DNA of 64,000 nucleotides, taken from contig NZ_CP043312.1 in assembly GCF_008189685.1 (NCBI RefSeq), forward strand, positions 1 through 64,000, written 5' to 3'. Under the pieces are notes generated by a model. That model was not told the DNA's origin, searched no databases, and was given only the letters and a program-made list of their open reading frames with translations. Position numbers and translations under genes: made by a program. This stretch comes from Candidatus Sneabacter namystus. Its GTDB lineage: Bacteria > Pseudomonadota > Alphaproteobacteria > Rickettsiales > Rickettsiaceae. Shown here piece by piece: positions 1 to 9,143 of the stretch (the first letter of the stretch is position 1; each line of letters opens with the position of its first letter).

Positions 1-1314
1 ATGATACAAACTGTTATTAAAACATATGTGCTACTGATATGCGCCTCTTTTGCATTCGTTCATGGACATCAGATAGAAATATCCGGAAAAAGCTATGAAC
101 CAATTTCTGTCGCCATCAACGATTTCTATAGCGAAACTGAAACAAGATTGGCCAAGTCGATAGTGGAACTTGTCAAAACAGATTTAGATAACTCGGGATT
201 GTTAAAAACCGTTCCAGGAGATTCCTTTATCTCAACAGATATTGGCATAAAAGCTGTGCCTTTTTTTGAGGCATGGAGAAAAATAAACGCAACCATCTTA
301 GTAAATGGAGAAATAGAACGTGCGAGGAATAATTCTATTAATATAAAGTTCAAGGTATGGGACATCGTATTAGGAAAGAGTGTTATAACCAAAGTTTTAG
401 AGTTTAAGTACGATAACTGGAGAAGGGCTGCGCATAAAATTGCAAATCAGGTATATCACACTCTTACAGGGGAAGAAGGACCGTTCGATAGTAAAATAGT
501 CTACATATCAGAGTATCCATCAAATAACAAAATTATAAAAAGATTAGCTATCATGGATCAAGATGGCGCTAATCACAAGTATCTCTCTGATGGTACGTAT
601 ATAACTATCTCTCCTAAAATATCTAGTAATAACGAAAAGATAATTTATACAGATTTTAGAAATGGAATATCAAAACTGTTCCTAAGACATTTATACACAG
701 GAGAAGATACATTAGTGTCAACTATACCTGGAAACATCTTTTCTCCTAGATTTTCTCATGATGGAAAGAAAATCTTGTTTTCTGTAGCACACAGGGGGTC
801 CACTCACATCTTTGTCTCACATATAGATAAAAAGGAAACAAGGAGACTAACTCACGGAGCGGCAATTAACACATCACCAAGTTATTCTCCTAATGACAAA
901 CGTATAATATTTAACTCAGATAGATCAGGCTCTCCACAGCTTTATGTTATGTCTGATGATGGATCAAATGTGCAGTGTATCACATCAAATAGATCGGGTG
1001 GCATTTATGCAGAACCATCATGGTCTCCTAGAGGTGACTACGTAGCATGTACAAAAATTGTAAAAGGAGAAGGGTTTTTGGTAAACGTTATAAACCTTAA
1101 ATCTGGAGCTGAAAAGACTATAACCAGAGCTAGAATGACAAATGGACACTGTTGGTCTCAAAACGGTCATTTTCTTATAGTGGCAAAGGAAAGCGTCATA
1201 GGAAGCGTACTTACAAAGCGTATGTACAAGGTAGACCTATATGGATGCTCTTCTGTATATATACCAACTCCGCATGGAGCGTCTGACCCTAATTGGGTCA
1301 ACGTAGAAGATTAG
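1..1314 (+). CDS. tolB: Tol-Pal system periplasmic protein TolB
   Basis: TolB is the periplasmic beta-propeller of the Tol-Pal envelope complex; it binds Pal and helps keep the outer membrane attached during division. The 437-aa product has a basic, hydrophobic N-terminus (residues 1-22) ending near VHGHQ, typical of a cleaved signal peptide. An alpha/beta domain follows (to about 150), then PD40/WD40-like blades with repeated S-P-x-[FY]-S and D-x-x-I/L motifs such as FSPRFSHDGKKILF and PSYSPNDKRIIF. Length matches the family (about 430 aa). The ATG is the first base of the window, so an upstream in-frame start cannot be excluded, but the signal peptide fits this start. It lies 6 bases before ruvA, suggesting one transcript. 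Family assignment is firm. Confidence 0.93.
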   Translation: MIQTVIKTYVLLICASFAFVHGHQIEISGKSYEPISVAINDFYSETETRLAKSIVELVKTDLDNSGLLKTVPGDSFISTDIGIKAVPFFEAWRKINATILVNGEIERARNNSINIKFKVWDIVLGKSVITKVLEFKYDNWRRAAHKIANQVYHTLTGEEGPFDSKIVYISEYPSNNKIIKRLAIMDQDGANHKYLSDGTYITISPKISSNNEKIIYTDFRNGISKLFLRHLYTGEDTLVSTIPGNIFSPRFSHDGKKILFSVAHRGSTHIFVSHIDKKETRRLTHGAAINTSPSYSPNDKRIIFNSDRSGSPQLYVMSDDGSNVQCITSNRSGGIYAEPSWSPRGDYVACTKIVKGEGFLVNVINLKSGAEKTITRARMTNGHCWSQNGHFLIVAKESVIGSVLTKRMYKVDLYGCSSVYIPTPHGASDPNWVNVED

Positions 1315-1320
1315 TCATGC

Positions 1321-1938
1321 ATGATAGCAAAGATAGTAGGAATACTTGAAGATCTAGAAGAAGAATTTGCAACAGTTATGACCAACTCTGGCGTTGGATA
1401 CCTGATTCATTGCACCAAAGCAGCTTTAATGAATACCACAATAGGAGAGTCAATATCATTACTGATAAATACTCATTATAAAGAGCAGAAAGGTATTCAG
1501 CTATTCGGTTTTGCTTCAAAAACAGAAAAAAACTTTTTCAACATGCTACAATCAGTAAGCGGAGTAGGAAGCAAGATGGCAATGGCTATAATTTCACACC
1601 TAAGCGCACAAGGCATAATTAATTCTGTACATACCAAAAATGCCCTAGAGTTTTCGGCAGTACCAGGAGTAGGTAAAAAACTATCTGAACGCATTGTATT
1701 AGAATTACAAAGTAAAATATCTAAGATAGCACTCTACTCTGAGACCACGAATAACCAATACACTGAACCATCCATCAGAAGAGATGCTATTTTAGCACTT
1801 ACCCAATTGGGACTGAACCAACTAGATGCAGCAACCAGAGTCAACAAAGTGCTAGAAGAAAATGCTGCACATACAAAAGAAGATGAAGAAGGCAATCTTT
1901 CAGTCACTAGCCTAATCAAGAAAGCCTTGCAACAATAG
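1321..1938 (+). CDS. ruvA: Holliday junction branch migration protein RuvA
   Basis: RuvA binds four-way DNA junctions as a tetramer and loads the RuvB motors for branch migration. The 205-aa product has the N-terminal OB-fold start (MIAKIVGILED), the helix-hairpin-helix signatures SVSGVGSKMAMAII and AVPGVGKKLSERIVLEL (about residues 75-130), and a C-terminal domain III rich in charged residues (LTQLGLNQLDAATRVNKVL) that contacts RuvB. Length is normal (about 190-205 aa). It starts 6 bases after tolB and is followed 34 bases later by ruvB, so ruvA and ruvB are probably co-transcribed. Confidence 0.95.
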   Translation: MIAKIVGILEDLEEEFATVMTNSGVGYLIHCTKAALMNTTIGESISLLINTHYKEQKGIQLFGFASKTEKNFFNMLQSVSGVGSKMAMAIISHLSAQGIINSVHTKNALEFSAVPGVGKKLSERIVLELQSKISKIALYSETTNNQYTEPSIRRDAILALTQLGLNQLDAATRVNKVLEENAAHTKEDEEGNLSVTSLIKKALQQ

Positions 1939-1972
1939 GCTATTTACACAAAACTTTAACGAGGTACTTGTA

Positions 1973-2965
1973 ATGTACATAAAACATGAAAATACACAAT
2001 TATCTAAAGAAGATGAGTCTTACGCGCCAAAACGACTAGAATCTTTCATAGGACAAGATTATATAAAAGATAATTTGTCAGTTTTCACAATAGCAGCAAG
2101 ACAAAGAAACGAGCCTCTAGATCATGTACTATTACATGGACCACCCGGGTTAGGAAAAACCACACTTGCTCATATTATTGCAAACGAAATGGAAGGGACA
2201 TTAAAGTCTACGTCAGGACCTATGTTATCTAAACCAGCCGATTTAGCAGGAGTGCTAACAAATTTAAAAGACAAAGATGTACTGTTCATTGATGAAATAC
2301 ATAGAATCAATATCTCTTTAGAGGAAGTACTTTACGGCGCCATGGAAAATTTTTCTATAGATATATTGGTGGGAGAAGGAAATACAGCACGCCCTATAAA
2401 GCTGCCTATACCTAAGTTCACTTTAGTAGGAGCTACAACAAGAATAGGTTTATTGAGTAATCCTTTGAGAGATCGCTTTGGAATACATCTAAGAACAGAG
2501 TTTTATTCAGCCATCTCTTTACAACAAATCATAACTAAAGCATGTTGTGCTAAAGAAATGAAAATTTCTGACACAGCAGCATTGGAGATAGCTGAAAGAT
2601 CCAGAGGCACGCCAAGAATAGCACTTAGATTATTACGTAGAGTTGCAGATTTTGCCCTCATTGAAGGTACAAATTATCCAATAACTATAGACATTGCCAC
2701 TAAGGCATTAGAAAAACTGAAAGTAGATAAAAAAGGTCTAGATATAAATGATTACAAATACCTAACACTTATATCCGAAAACTACAATGGTGGACCAGTT
2801 GGCATAGATACCATAGCATCATCCCTTTCTGAGCAAAAAGATACCATAGAAGAAATGATAGAACCGTATATGCTGCAAATAGGCTTTGTACAAAAGACGC
2901 CAAGAGGGCGTGTTTTATCACATCTTGCACTAGAATATCTGTGCAATAATAGGCATAAAAAGTAG
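1973..2965 (+). CDS. ruvB: Holliday junction ATP-dependent DNA helicase RuvB
   Basis: RuvB is the AAA+ motor that drives branch migration with RuvA. The 330-aa product has the family N-terminus with RLESFIGQ, Walker A GPPGLGKTTLAH (about residues 55-66), Walker B DVLFIDEIHR, the sensor/arginine-finger segment GATTRIGLLSNPLRDRFG, and a C-terminal winged helix ending in QKTPRGRVLSHLALEYL. A ribosome-binding site GAGGT sits at 1961-1965, seven bases before the ATG, which supports this start. Length and all motifs are intact. The next gene begins 11 bases downstream. Confidence 0.96.
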   Translation: MYIKHENTQLSKEDESYAPKRLESFIGQDYIKDNLSVFTIAARQRNEPLDHVLLHGPPGLGKTTLAHIIANEMEGTLKSTSGPMLSKPADLAGVLTNLKDKDVLFIDEIHRINISLEEVLYGAMENFSIDILVGEGNTARPIKLPIPKFTLVGATTRIGLLSNPLRDRFGIHLRTEFYSAISLQQIITKACCAKEMKISDTAALEIAERSRGTPRIALRLLRRVADFALIEGTNYPITIDIATKALEKLKVDKKGLDINDYKYLTLISENYNGGPVGIDTIASSLSEQKDTIEEMIEPYMLQIGFVQKTPRGRVLSHLALEYLCNNRHKK

Positions 2966-2976
2966 TATAAATACTC

Positions 2977-3834
2977 ATGCTAAAAACAAAACAACATTTA
3001 AGCGCGGTATATTTTTTCCTATGCGGATCTACGTTATGCATAATATCTGACGTTATTACAAAGTACGTGGGTGTAACACTTGAAGAACTACATGTAACAG
3101 GTTTACGTTTCTTATTCTGCCTTATTTTTGCAACATGCATGAAAAAACACATAACTAAACCAGTCAACATTTGGGTAGAAGTTACACGAGGTATATTATT
3201 CTTTTTAGCTCAAGCATTATGGATATATGGACTCAACAAAGTACAGATAATAATTGCAACAATAATAGGTTTTCTAACACCAAGCATCACGCTAATACTA
3301 TCTGTGTTTCTTACGAAAGAGAAAATATCTTGGCAAAGATGGACAGCTACTATAGTAGGATTTACCAGCATATGCATCTGCTGTAATAAAACAACAGAAC
3401 ATCACATACCAAAATACGTTTCTGCATTGTTGCTTTCCACCTTTATATTCACAGTCATTGATGTCATAAACAAAAAATATGCTGCTTCTCAATCACCAAT
3501 AAATACAATCTTTTATTGCTCTTTATTTAGCACAATAGTTTCAATACCAAGCACTATATACTATTGGAAAACTCCAACTATAACAGAACTCCTCCTTGTC
3601 GCAACTATAGGTATTATAAGTAACATTACTTTCTTGTGCTTGTTAAAAGCATTTCAGCGTGAAGATATAACAGCACTTGTCCCGTACAAATATTTAGAGA
3701 TTGTAATAGCAGCAGTGCTTGGTTATATAATCTTTCAAGAAGTTCCGTCAAAGACTACACTTGTTACATCTGCGATAATAGTTACCGCATCTATTTGGCT
3801 CTCTAAACAAGAAAATAAATATACCAGACATTAA
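2977..3834 (+). CDS. EamA/DMT-superfamily membrane transporter
   Basis: The 285-aa protein is mostly hydrophobic with about ten predicted membrane spans arranged as two halves, each resembling an EamA unit. The first half contains LTPSITLILSVFLTKEKISWQRW and the second VPYKYLEIVIAAVLGYIIFQEVPS, both typical EamA ends (the E near the last helix is characteristic). Rickettsiales use members of this superfamily as metabolite importers, and the Rickettsia S-adenosylmethionine transporter is one, but the substrate here cannot be read from sequence. It starts 11 bases after ruvB, so it probably belongs to the same transcript. Family confidence is high; substrate unknown. Confidence 0.8.
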   Translation: MLKTKQHLSAVYFFLCGSTLCIISDVITKYVGVTLEELHVTGLRFLFCLIFATCMKKHITKPVNIWVEVTRGILFFLAQALWIYGLNKVQIIIATIIGFLTPSITLILSVFLTKEKISWQRWTATIVGFTSICICCNKTTEHHIPKYVSALLLSTFIFTVIDVINKKYAASQSPINTIFYCSLFSTIVSIPSTIYYWKTPTITELLLVATIGIISNITFLCLLKAFQREDITALVPYKYLEIVIAAVLGYIIFQEVPSKTTLVTSAIIVTASIWLSKQENKYTRH

Positions 3835-3955
3835 AATTATTCATGCTTTGCCAACAGTGCACAAACATGCCACATCCACAAAATATGCTTTCTGAGTAAA
3901 ATAAAACGTGTTACACTTGCTAGTTGTACGTATAACTCACTTAAGGTTGAATATT

Positions 3956-6481
3956 ATGCAAGAAGAACAGCGTCCAAAAACAACACCTTTAAGTAAAGGG
4001 CTCTTATCTAAACTAGATATATCAACAAGACATAAATTAGCACGTGATGCTTCTAGGCAAAATAATATGCAGTTACTAGAAGATATATGGAACTCCGACG
4101 ATTACACATTAAAAATAGAAATATTGCATGACGGAATGAAGGATATGCAAGTAAAACAGATAAGACACTTGCTACACAACACAGATATAGATGAGTTATT
4201 TATAGATTCAACCTTGATTTACGATATAAAGATTAACAAACCCTACGATTATGTTAGCACAATAACAAAAAAGATTGTGTTAAAACCTTTAGAATATGCT
4301 TGCGAGATAAACAATTTAAGCTCATTTGAGCGTATTATATGTGCTGATAGAAAAGAATTTTTACAGAAAAAGAATGACATAGTTTCACATGTAGCTCAGT
4401 TTGCCACAAGGATATTGACACACCTTACTGAAAGAGTAGCTGCCAACATAAGAGAGCTAGAAAAAACAAAGCCAGAAGGCGTAGAAGTAGCTATGGCCGA
4501 TCAAGCAGAGAAATTAAAGGTAATAGATAGTTCCCGTGTAGGAAAAGGAGCAGCGATAAAACTAGAATTAGGGCCAGGTGTTAAAGATATTGATCAACAA
4601 GCACTAGGAGAATCAAGCAAAGAAGGATCAGCAGCAGATATACAAAAAAAAGAAAAGTCAGAAAAAAGTGAAAAAGTACAAAAAGAAACAGCGGTGGCAG
4701 CAGGTGCACGCTTAGCGGAAGCAGGAGGAAAAGGAATAGAGGCGGCAGGAAAAGGAGCAGCGGCAGAAGGAAAAGGAGCAGCGGTAGCAGGTGCTGGCTT
4801 AGCGGTAGCAGAAAAGGCAATGGTGGCAGGAAAAGGAATAGAGGCGGCAGGAAAAGGAGCAGCAGGAGCGGCAGCAATAGCAGCAGTATCAGAAGATGAT
4901 AAATTTCAAGAAATAAAAAAATTACAAGCAGATCCAGATAAAGCTATATTTGATGAATGTATTAGTTACAAAACAAAAAAAGAAAGGTTCGAGGAAATAA
5001 TACGAGATATAAATGACACGGCATCACAAATTGCTAAGAAGCTTTTTTTCGATGCATCTCATGACACATTTAATCAATTTGTTATTCAAGCAAGAAAAGA
5101 TATCTTACCAAAATTAGAGAGCATTGCACCAGATCTCCTCAAAAAAGACAAAGGGTCATTCATTCACAACCAACTTGAAAAATTAGATTTGCCTTCGGAG
5201 CGTTTACCATCACCTGTGTCAATACTAGCAAACAATACATACATTTTTACCTCTAGAGAAAGACAAGACAGAGAAAGCGAGTTTCGACAAATGACGATAG
5301 ATGATAAAGTATGCGCTCTATACGAAAGCCTCCTCCCCTCAGTACAAAAACTAAAAGAAGAAAGTAACTGTGCAGAGAAAATATTAGATTTCATTGCGAC
5401 AAAGATCTCAAATCACACCGGACCAAGAATAGTATTTGGTTGTAACATAATGGAACAAATATCGCTAGGACCTCTTTACTCTACAGGCTCAAGCACAATC
5501 TTTTCTACTGTTCATGATATTGACTCTATAAAGCCGGATGCTGTTTTTATACATGAATGCTCTCACTACGTGATGGATGAGCTGTATTTAAGTAACTGCT
5601 TGCCTGTAGCAGTTACAACTCCAGTACTTTCAATAACTGAAATGTTACTCAAAAAGTATGGAATAGATCCTATCCGTGACGCAAGAAAATTAGGAGCAAT
5701 GACCTTAGCAAAAATACTAAAAAATGGTTTTCAAACAGAAGGTGATGGCGATGATCGAAAGCATCACTTTAAAATACCTCTTGAAAAGGAGCTATCAGAG
5801 AAAGCAGTCTTCGAATGTGATAGATATATTGCCTACTCAGAGGCGGTATATCATCTCCTTTCTAAAGTATCAAGCCTTGTGAGCATCAAGGGTAAAGAAC
5901 TAGAAATGCCATCACAAGATGTCTTCCCTGGATGTATAAAATTTTTAAAAAATCAGTCATTGCTATCCCTATTTTTATTCTCCGGCATGAACCGAATTTT
6001 ACGAGAAGAGTTTAAAAAAGAGGATGATAGAGAAGAACATTTAGATAATTTTGTAGAAAAATGTAAAGAAGAATTATGTTTCTTGGTGTACAACTTACAC
6101 AAAGAAGGCATATTAGACATGGATAAAGAAGAGATACAGTTCGAAAGTAAAAAAGATACTCGACAAACATTAAATTACATTCTTCAGCATTTAGATGAAA
6201 TAGTAAGTAAATTACACTGCGGAGAAAGTCACATCAAAACAGAAAGTACTATGTTTTTCCTCGAGAGAATGGCGGATGCTGTTTTCCGAAAAGATGAAGT
6301 ACCTCTGAGTGAGTTCGTAGTCAGATATCCTGAAACCCTTCTCTTGCATGAACATAAAACCGGAATTGTCGATACAGAGATATTGGAACACTTTAGACCG
6401 ATGAAAGAGTTCTGGAATGATTATATAATTCCGGATATCGATAGGTATATACAAGAGGAAGGTTTCGGAGCAGGTGGATAA
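3956..6481 (+). CDS. Large protein with HExxH zinc-protease motif and Ala/Gly/Lys low-complexity linker
   Basis: The chosen start (MQEEQRPKTT) is preceded by AAGG in TTAAGGTTGA; a longer reading from 3908 adds 16 residues and looks less likely. The 841-aa product has a charged helical N-terminal part (1-200), then a low-complexity segment (about 245-310) built from GKGxxAAGKGAA-like units, then a helical region and the sequence FIHECSHYVMDEL with HExxH at residues 533-537. HExxH binds zinc in many metallopeptidases; the third ligand is not obvious. There is no signal peptide or membrane segment. I do not recognise the overall family. A secreted effector peptidase acting in the host is a reasonable inference, but HExxH can occur by chance and activity is unproven. 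It lies 121 bases after the transporter, so it may have its own promoter. Confidence 0.6.
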   Translation: MQEEQRPKTTPLSKGLLSKLDISTRHKLARDASRQNNMQLLEDIWNSDDYTLKIEILHDGMKDMQVKQIRHLLHNTDIDELFIDSTLIYDIKINKPYDYVSTITKKIVLKPLEYACEINNLSSFERIICADRKEFLQKKNDIVSHVAQFATRILTHLTERVAANIRELEKTKPEGVEVAMADQAEKLKVIDSSRVGKGAAIKLELGPGVKDIDQQALGESSKEGSAADIQKKEKSEKSEKVQKETAVAAGARLAEAGGKGIEAAGKGAAAEGKGAAVAGAGLAVAEKAMVAGKGIEAAGKGAAGAAAIAAVSEDDKFQEIKKLQADPDKAIFDECISYKTKKERFEEIIRDINDTASQIAKKLFFDASHDTFNQFVIQARKDILPKLESIAPDLLKKDKGSFIHNQLEKLDLPSERLPSPVSILANNTYIFTSRERQDRESEFRQMTIDDKVCALYESLLPSVQKLKEESNCAEKILDFIATKISNHTGPRIVFGCNIMEQISLGPLYSTGSSTIFSTVHDIDSIKPDAVFIHECSHYVMDELYLSNCLPVAVTTPVLSITEMLLKKYGIDPIRDARKLGAMTLAKILKNGFQTEGDGDDRKHHFKIPLEKELSEKAVFECDRYIAYSEAVYHLLSKVSSLVSIKGKELEMPSQDVFPGCIKFLKNQSLLSLFLFSGMNRILREEFKKEDDREEHLDNFVEKCKEELCFLVYNLHKEGILDMDKEEIQFESKKDTRQTLNYILQHLDEIVSKLHCGESHIKTESTMFFLERMADAVFRKDEVPLSEFVVRYPETLLLHEHKTGIVDTEILEHFRPMKEFWNDYIIPDIDRYIQEEGFGAGG

Positions 6482-7366
6482 TTTTATTAGAATAAATACA
6501 AAATAAGTATAAGAGCCCTATTGTATTCTATGCTTGTTTCAGCAAGGAATGCAATATGGATCATTTCCTAAAAACTGGTTTGTTTTCAAGACTTTGACAT
6601 AATCTTAGCTTACAATTTACAACTTAAGAGTCGATAGTACGATGGTTAGATTCCTGTGCATAAGAAACAGACAGTAAAAGTGTTTTATAATGACGGTACT
6701 CCAAAGAATATAGAGAGATAAATGCTCTAACAGCTACATTGTGGAACATTTTAACGCTACAAAAGTTCCTATAATGCTGTGCAATTAGGCTTTAGTAATA
6801 GAGGTCCCTAAAAGAAGTAATATCACAATGTAAGCAACTACATTTCTGGTAAAAAATGAAACACTGTTTCGTCTAAAAAGTACATATGAGCACAGTGAAA
6901 TACATACGAATAAATAGTCAAAGTTTATGTGATGCTCCTCAAAATAAACGATGCTGCACTACTAGTTGAGCAACGCATCTTTGTTGTGAAATATATCTAA
7001 AAAGCCTTATCCTGTACTTTTGCAAAATAGCAAAATTCTCTAACTTCAATACAGTTTGTCTACTTATGCTTAAGCTATTACAGACATCTAATCTTATTTA
7101 TTAGATTATTAATTTAATCTATATTTCCTTTTTTCACTAAGCTTTATTATACAAAACGCTACACAAATTTATTTGACATTATATACATTTATCATTTCTA
7201 TTTTTTTACACAGACACAGCACTAATAGTAGTATTGCAGAGAAATCCATTACCACAACACAAAAGACAATTTTTCTCAAATTATAAACATACAAAGCTAT
7301 CTTAGGGTAAAAATCCAATACATTTTACCATTCTTACTACTTTACATTATCAAGTATAATTAATAC
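6482..7366 (+). other. Gene-free AT-rich stretch
   Basis: About 885 bases with no open frame of convincing quality on either strand. Around 6655-6720 a short open stretch reads VHKKQTVKVFYNDG before stops, which could be debris of a former gene, but nothing is recognisable. From about 7060 the base composition becomes very AT-rich, typical of an upstream regulatory area for the gene at 7436. Confidence 0.4.
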
Positions 7367-7395
7367 TTGTCTTATTAAAAGTTATGTTATATAAA
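7367..7395 (+). promoter_or_regulatory. Putative sigma70 promoter of the 7436 gene
   Basis: TTGTCT at 7367-7372, a 17-base spacer, and TATAAA at 7390-7395. The predicted start of transcription near 7402 leaves a leader of about 34 bases before the ATG at 7436. In such AT-rich DNA chance matches are common, so this is a prediction. Confidence 0.4.
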
Positions 7396-7435
7396 GATAC
7401 AGTTTAATAATTACTAATAAAAATAATAGATAGAA

Positions 7436-8899
7436 ATGCATAAAACTAGAGTTAAAACATTGGATCAATTTAAAGAATCTGTAGCTACAAACCCTAACTA
7501 TACTATGTCAACACAGCCTTTTCACATATCAGTAACGTATAATAGGCAAGATATGCAAAAACCGCTTGTGTGCGATAGAGTGCAATTACATGCAAGGCTC
7601 TTTGATACAGACAGCACTCACTTGGAGACAATTGACGAACATATCTCTCCGCAAATAAAGTTACTAACCTTTGGACAGAAGGATAAAATAGACGATTTTG
7701 TCGGTAGATGGTACGATATAAACGAAAGTAAGGATAGTATTCTAAAAGCCTTTGCAATACGTAGCACGCATGAACTTGTAAGAAAGATGCAGCCAATACC
7801 TACTAAACCAATACCTACTAAACAATTAGATGATCTAAAAAGCGCGGCACATGCCTTACGGGAACTGACAATAGAAAAACCATTATTTTTTAGTAGTGAA
7901 GGTATGTGCTCGTCACTTATTACAGGACTCAGAATGAACAAACAACAACAAGAACTACAAAAAATAGAAGAGAAAATACAAGAACTACAAAAAATAGAAG
8001 AGGAAAGACAAGAACTACACAAACAAAGCGAAGACGTCACTCGCAAGCCATCAAAATTACATGGCCTAGTAAGCATAGATATTTGTGATTATCTACCTCA
8101 TCCAAGCAATATTCATAACAGAGGACCTTACTTTTTAAAATTAGAATTTTTCTCAACAGGACAAAACGCAGAAGGTGAACTTATAACACCATTTTTAAAC
8201 CATGTGATGTCTGCTAAATTAGCTGTTGAGCATTGCAGAAAAACATGTGCAAATTGGCCAGAAGACAGATCTATGTCACAACATTCTTACCGACAAGACG
8301 GTAAGAATGTGTATAGCTGTCTGTTCAGTGTAACACCATCTGTAGAAGAGTATAATGACTTTGAAAACAAAAAACCAATTCTGCAAAGACAACTAGCGCT
8401 AAAAGCGGCCGGTTTTGTACACTATAACAGTTTGATAAAAAATCGTGTGACAAACGACATATTAAACACAGAAGAATCTTTAGAAGGGTTTAAGGTAATT
8501 CACAACGCTATTTTCAACCATAAATATAAAATAGATCAAGAAGTGGAAAAACGAGCAGTAGAGACAGTAGAGGTAAATGACCCAGAAGATCCTGAAAACA
8601 AATTTTTTACCGGGAAAGTTAATTTTCTTATACAAGGACATGAAAAGCAGGTAGAAATTTTCTTTGTTAACTTGCCATGTGGTGACGCTGCGTATAACAA
8701 CTTTCAAACAAGTGAGCAATACAATCGTGAGAAAGAGGGAGCTATACACGAATTGCGTCAAAATGAACATTTCACTCATTTATCTACAAATCCAGGAATA
8801 AAAGACAAGCTTTTAGATATAATTGGAAGCAATGAATTATTCTTTTCAGAAATATCTGAGAAGATACCAGAATATCATCATACAGCGGAACAGCACTAA
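7436..8899 (+). CDS. Member of an unrecognised ~500-aa family (three copies in window)
   Basis: 487 aa, no signal peptide and no membrane span. It shares with the proteins at 32473-33996 and 41016-42539 the segments LLTFGQK, the block CDYLPHPxNI followed by FLKLEFF, the block AVEHC, the block VTPSV and GFxHYNxxIK, and an identical-style C-terminus NELFFSEISE, so the three are paralogues, this one divergent. Residues about 165-205 form a predicted coiled coil (ELQKIEE repeats) encoded by a tandem repeat of about 33 bases; PIPTKPIPTK at about residue 120 is a second small in-frame duplication. Function unknown; no catalytic motif is apparent. The multicopy state, with remnants elsewhere, suggests a lineage-specific expanded family. 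Start supported by a promoter-like element 40 bases upstream. Confidence 0.7.
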   Translation: MHKTRVKTLDQFKESVATNPNYTMSTQPFHISVTYNRQDMQKPLVCDRVQLHARLFDTDSTHLETIDEHISPQIKLLTFGQKDKIDDFVGRWYDINESKDSILKAFAIRSTHELVRKMQPIPTKPIPTKQLDDLKSAAHALRELTIEKPLFFSSEGMCSSLITGLRMNKQQQELQKIEEKIQELQKIEEERQELHKQSEDVTRKPSKLHGLVSIDICDYLPHPSNIHNRGPYFLKLEFFSTGQNAEGELITPFLNHVMSAKLAVEHCRKTCANWPEDRSMSQHSYRQDGKNVYSCLFSVTPSVEEYNDFENKKPILQRQLALKAAGFVHYNSLIKNRVTNDILNTEESLEGFKVIHNAIFNHKYKIDQEVEKRAVETVEVNDPEDPENKFFTGKVNFLIQGHEKQVEIFFVNLPCGDAAYNNFQTSEQYNREKEGAIHELRQNEHFTHLSTNPGIKDKLLDIIGSNELFFSEISEKIPEYHHTAEQH

Positions 8900-8900
8900 A

Positions 8901-9143
8901 AGATTCAACCCTTTGGGTAGTGGTTGGTACAGCCACTACCCCTATCATCCAACTACATATCATCCATACCAACTATATAAGATGTGAGAACATTGGTTGC
9001 AACAACTACGTTCACGTGCTAGAAGAAAAGATGTCAATAGTTTAAAAGTTTTTGGTACTAGTGATATGTAACAACCTCTGCATCCAACAAGCAAAGGAAG
9101 CCCTAGTGGTAGTCTAGGTAGCGTTAGTGATCGCCCTCCTCTA
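8901..9143 (+). other. Possible decayed 5' extension of the following LRR gene
   Basis: In the same frame as the LRR gene at 9144, this stretch reads as protein-like sequence (a Tyr/His/Pro-rich part with YHPTTYHPYQ, then LRSRARRKDVNSLKVF, then a Ser/Gly-rich part) interrupted by only two stops, TGA at 8985 and TAA at 9069. No ATG lies between the second stop and 9144. Either the original gene started further upstream and has been shortened by two nonsense changes, or this is simply a spacer with biased composition. Confidence 0.3.

Noticed and set aside
4581-4877. 98-codon minus-strand frame rich in Leu/Pro
   Set aside because: It is the antisense shadow of the Ala/Gly/Lys low-complexity part of the 3956-6481 gene.
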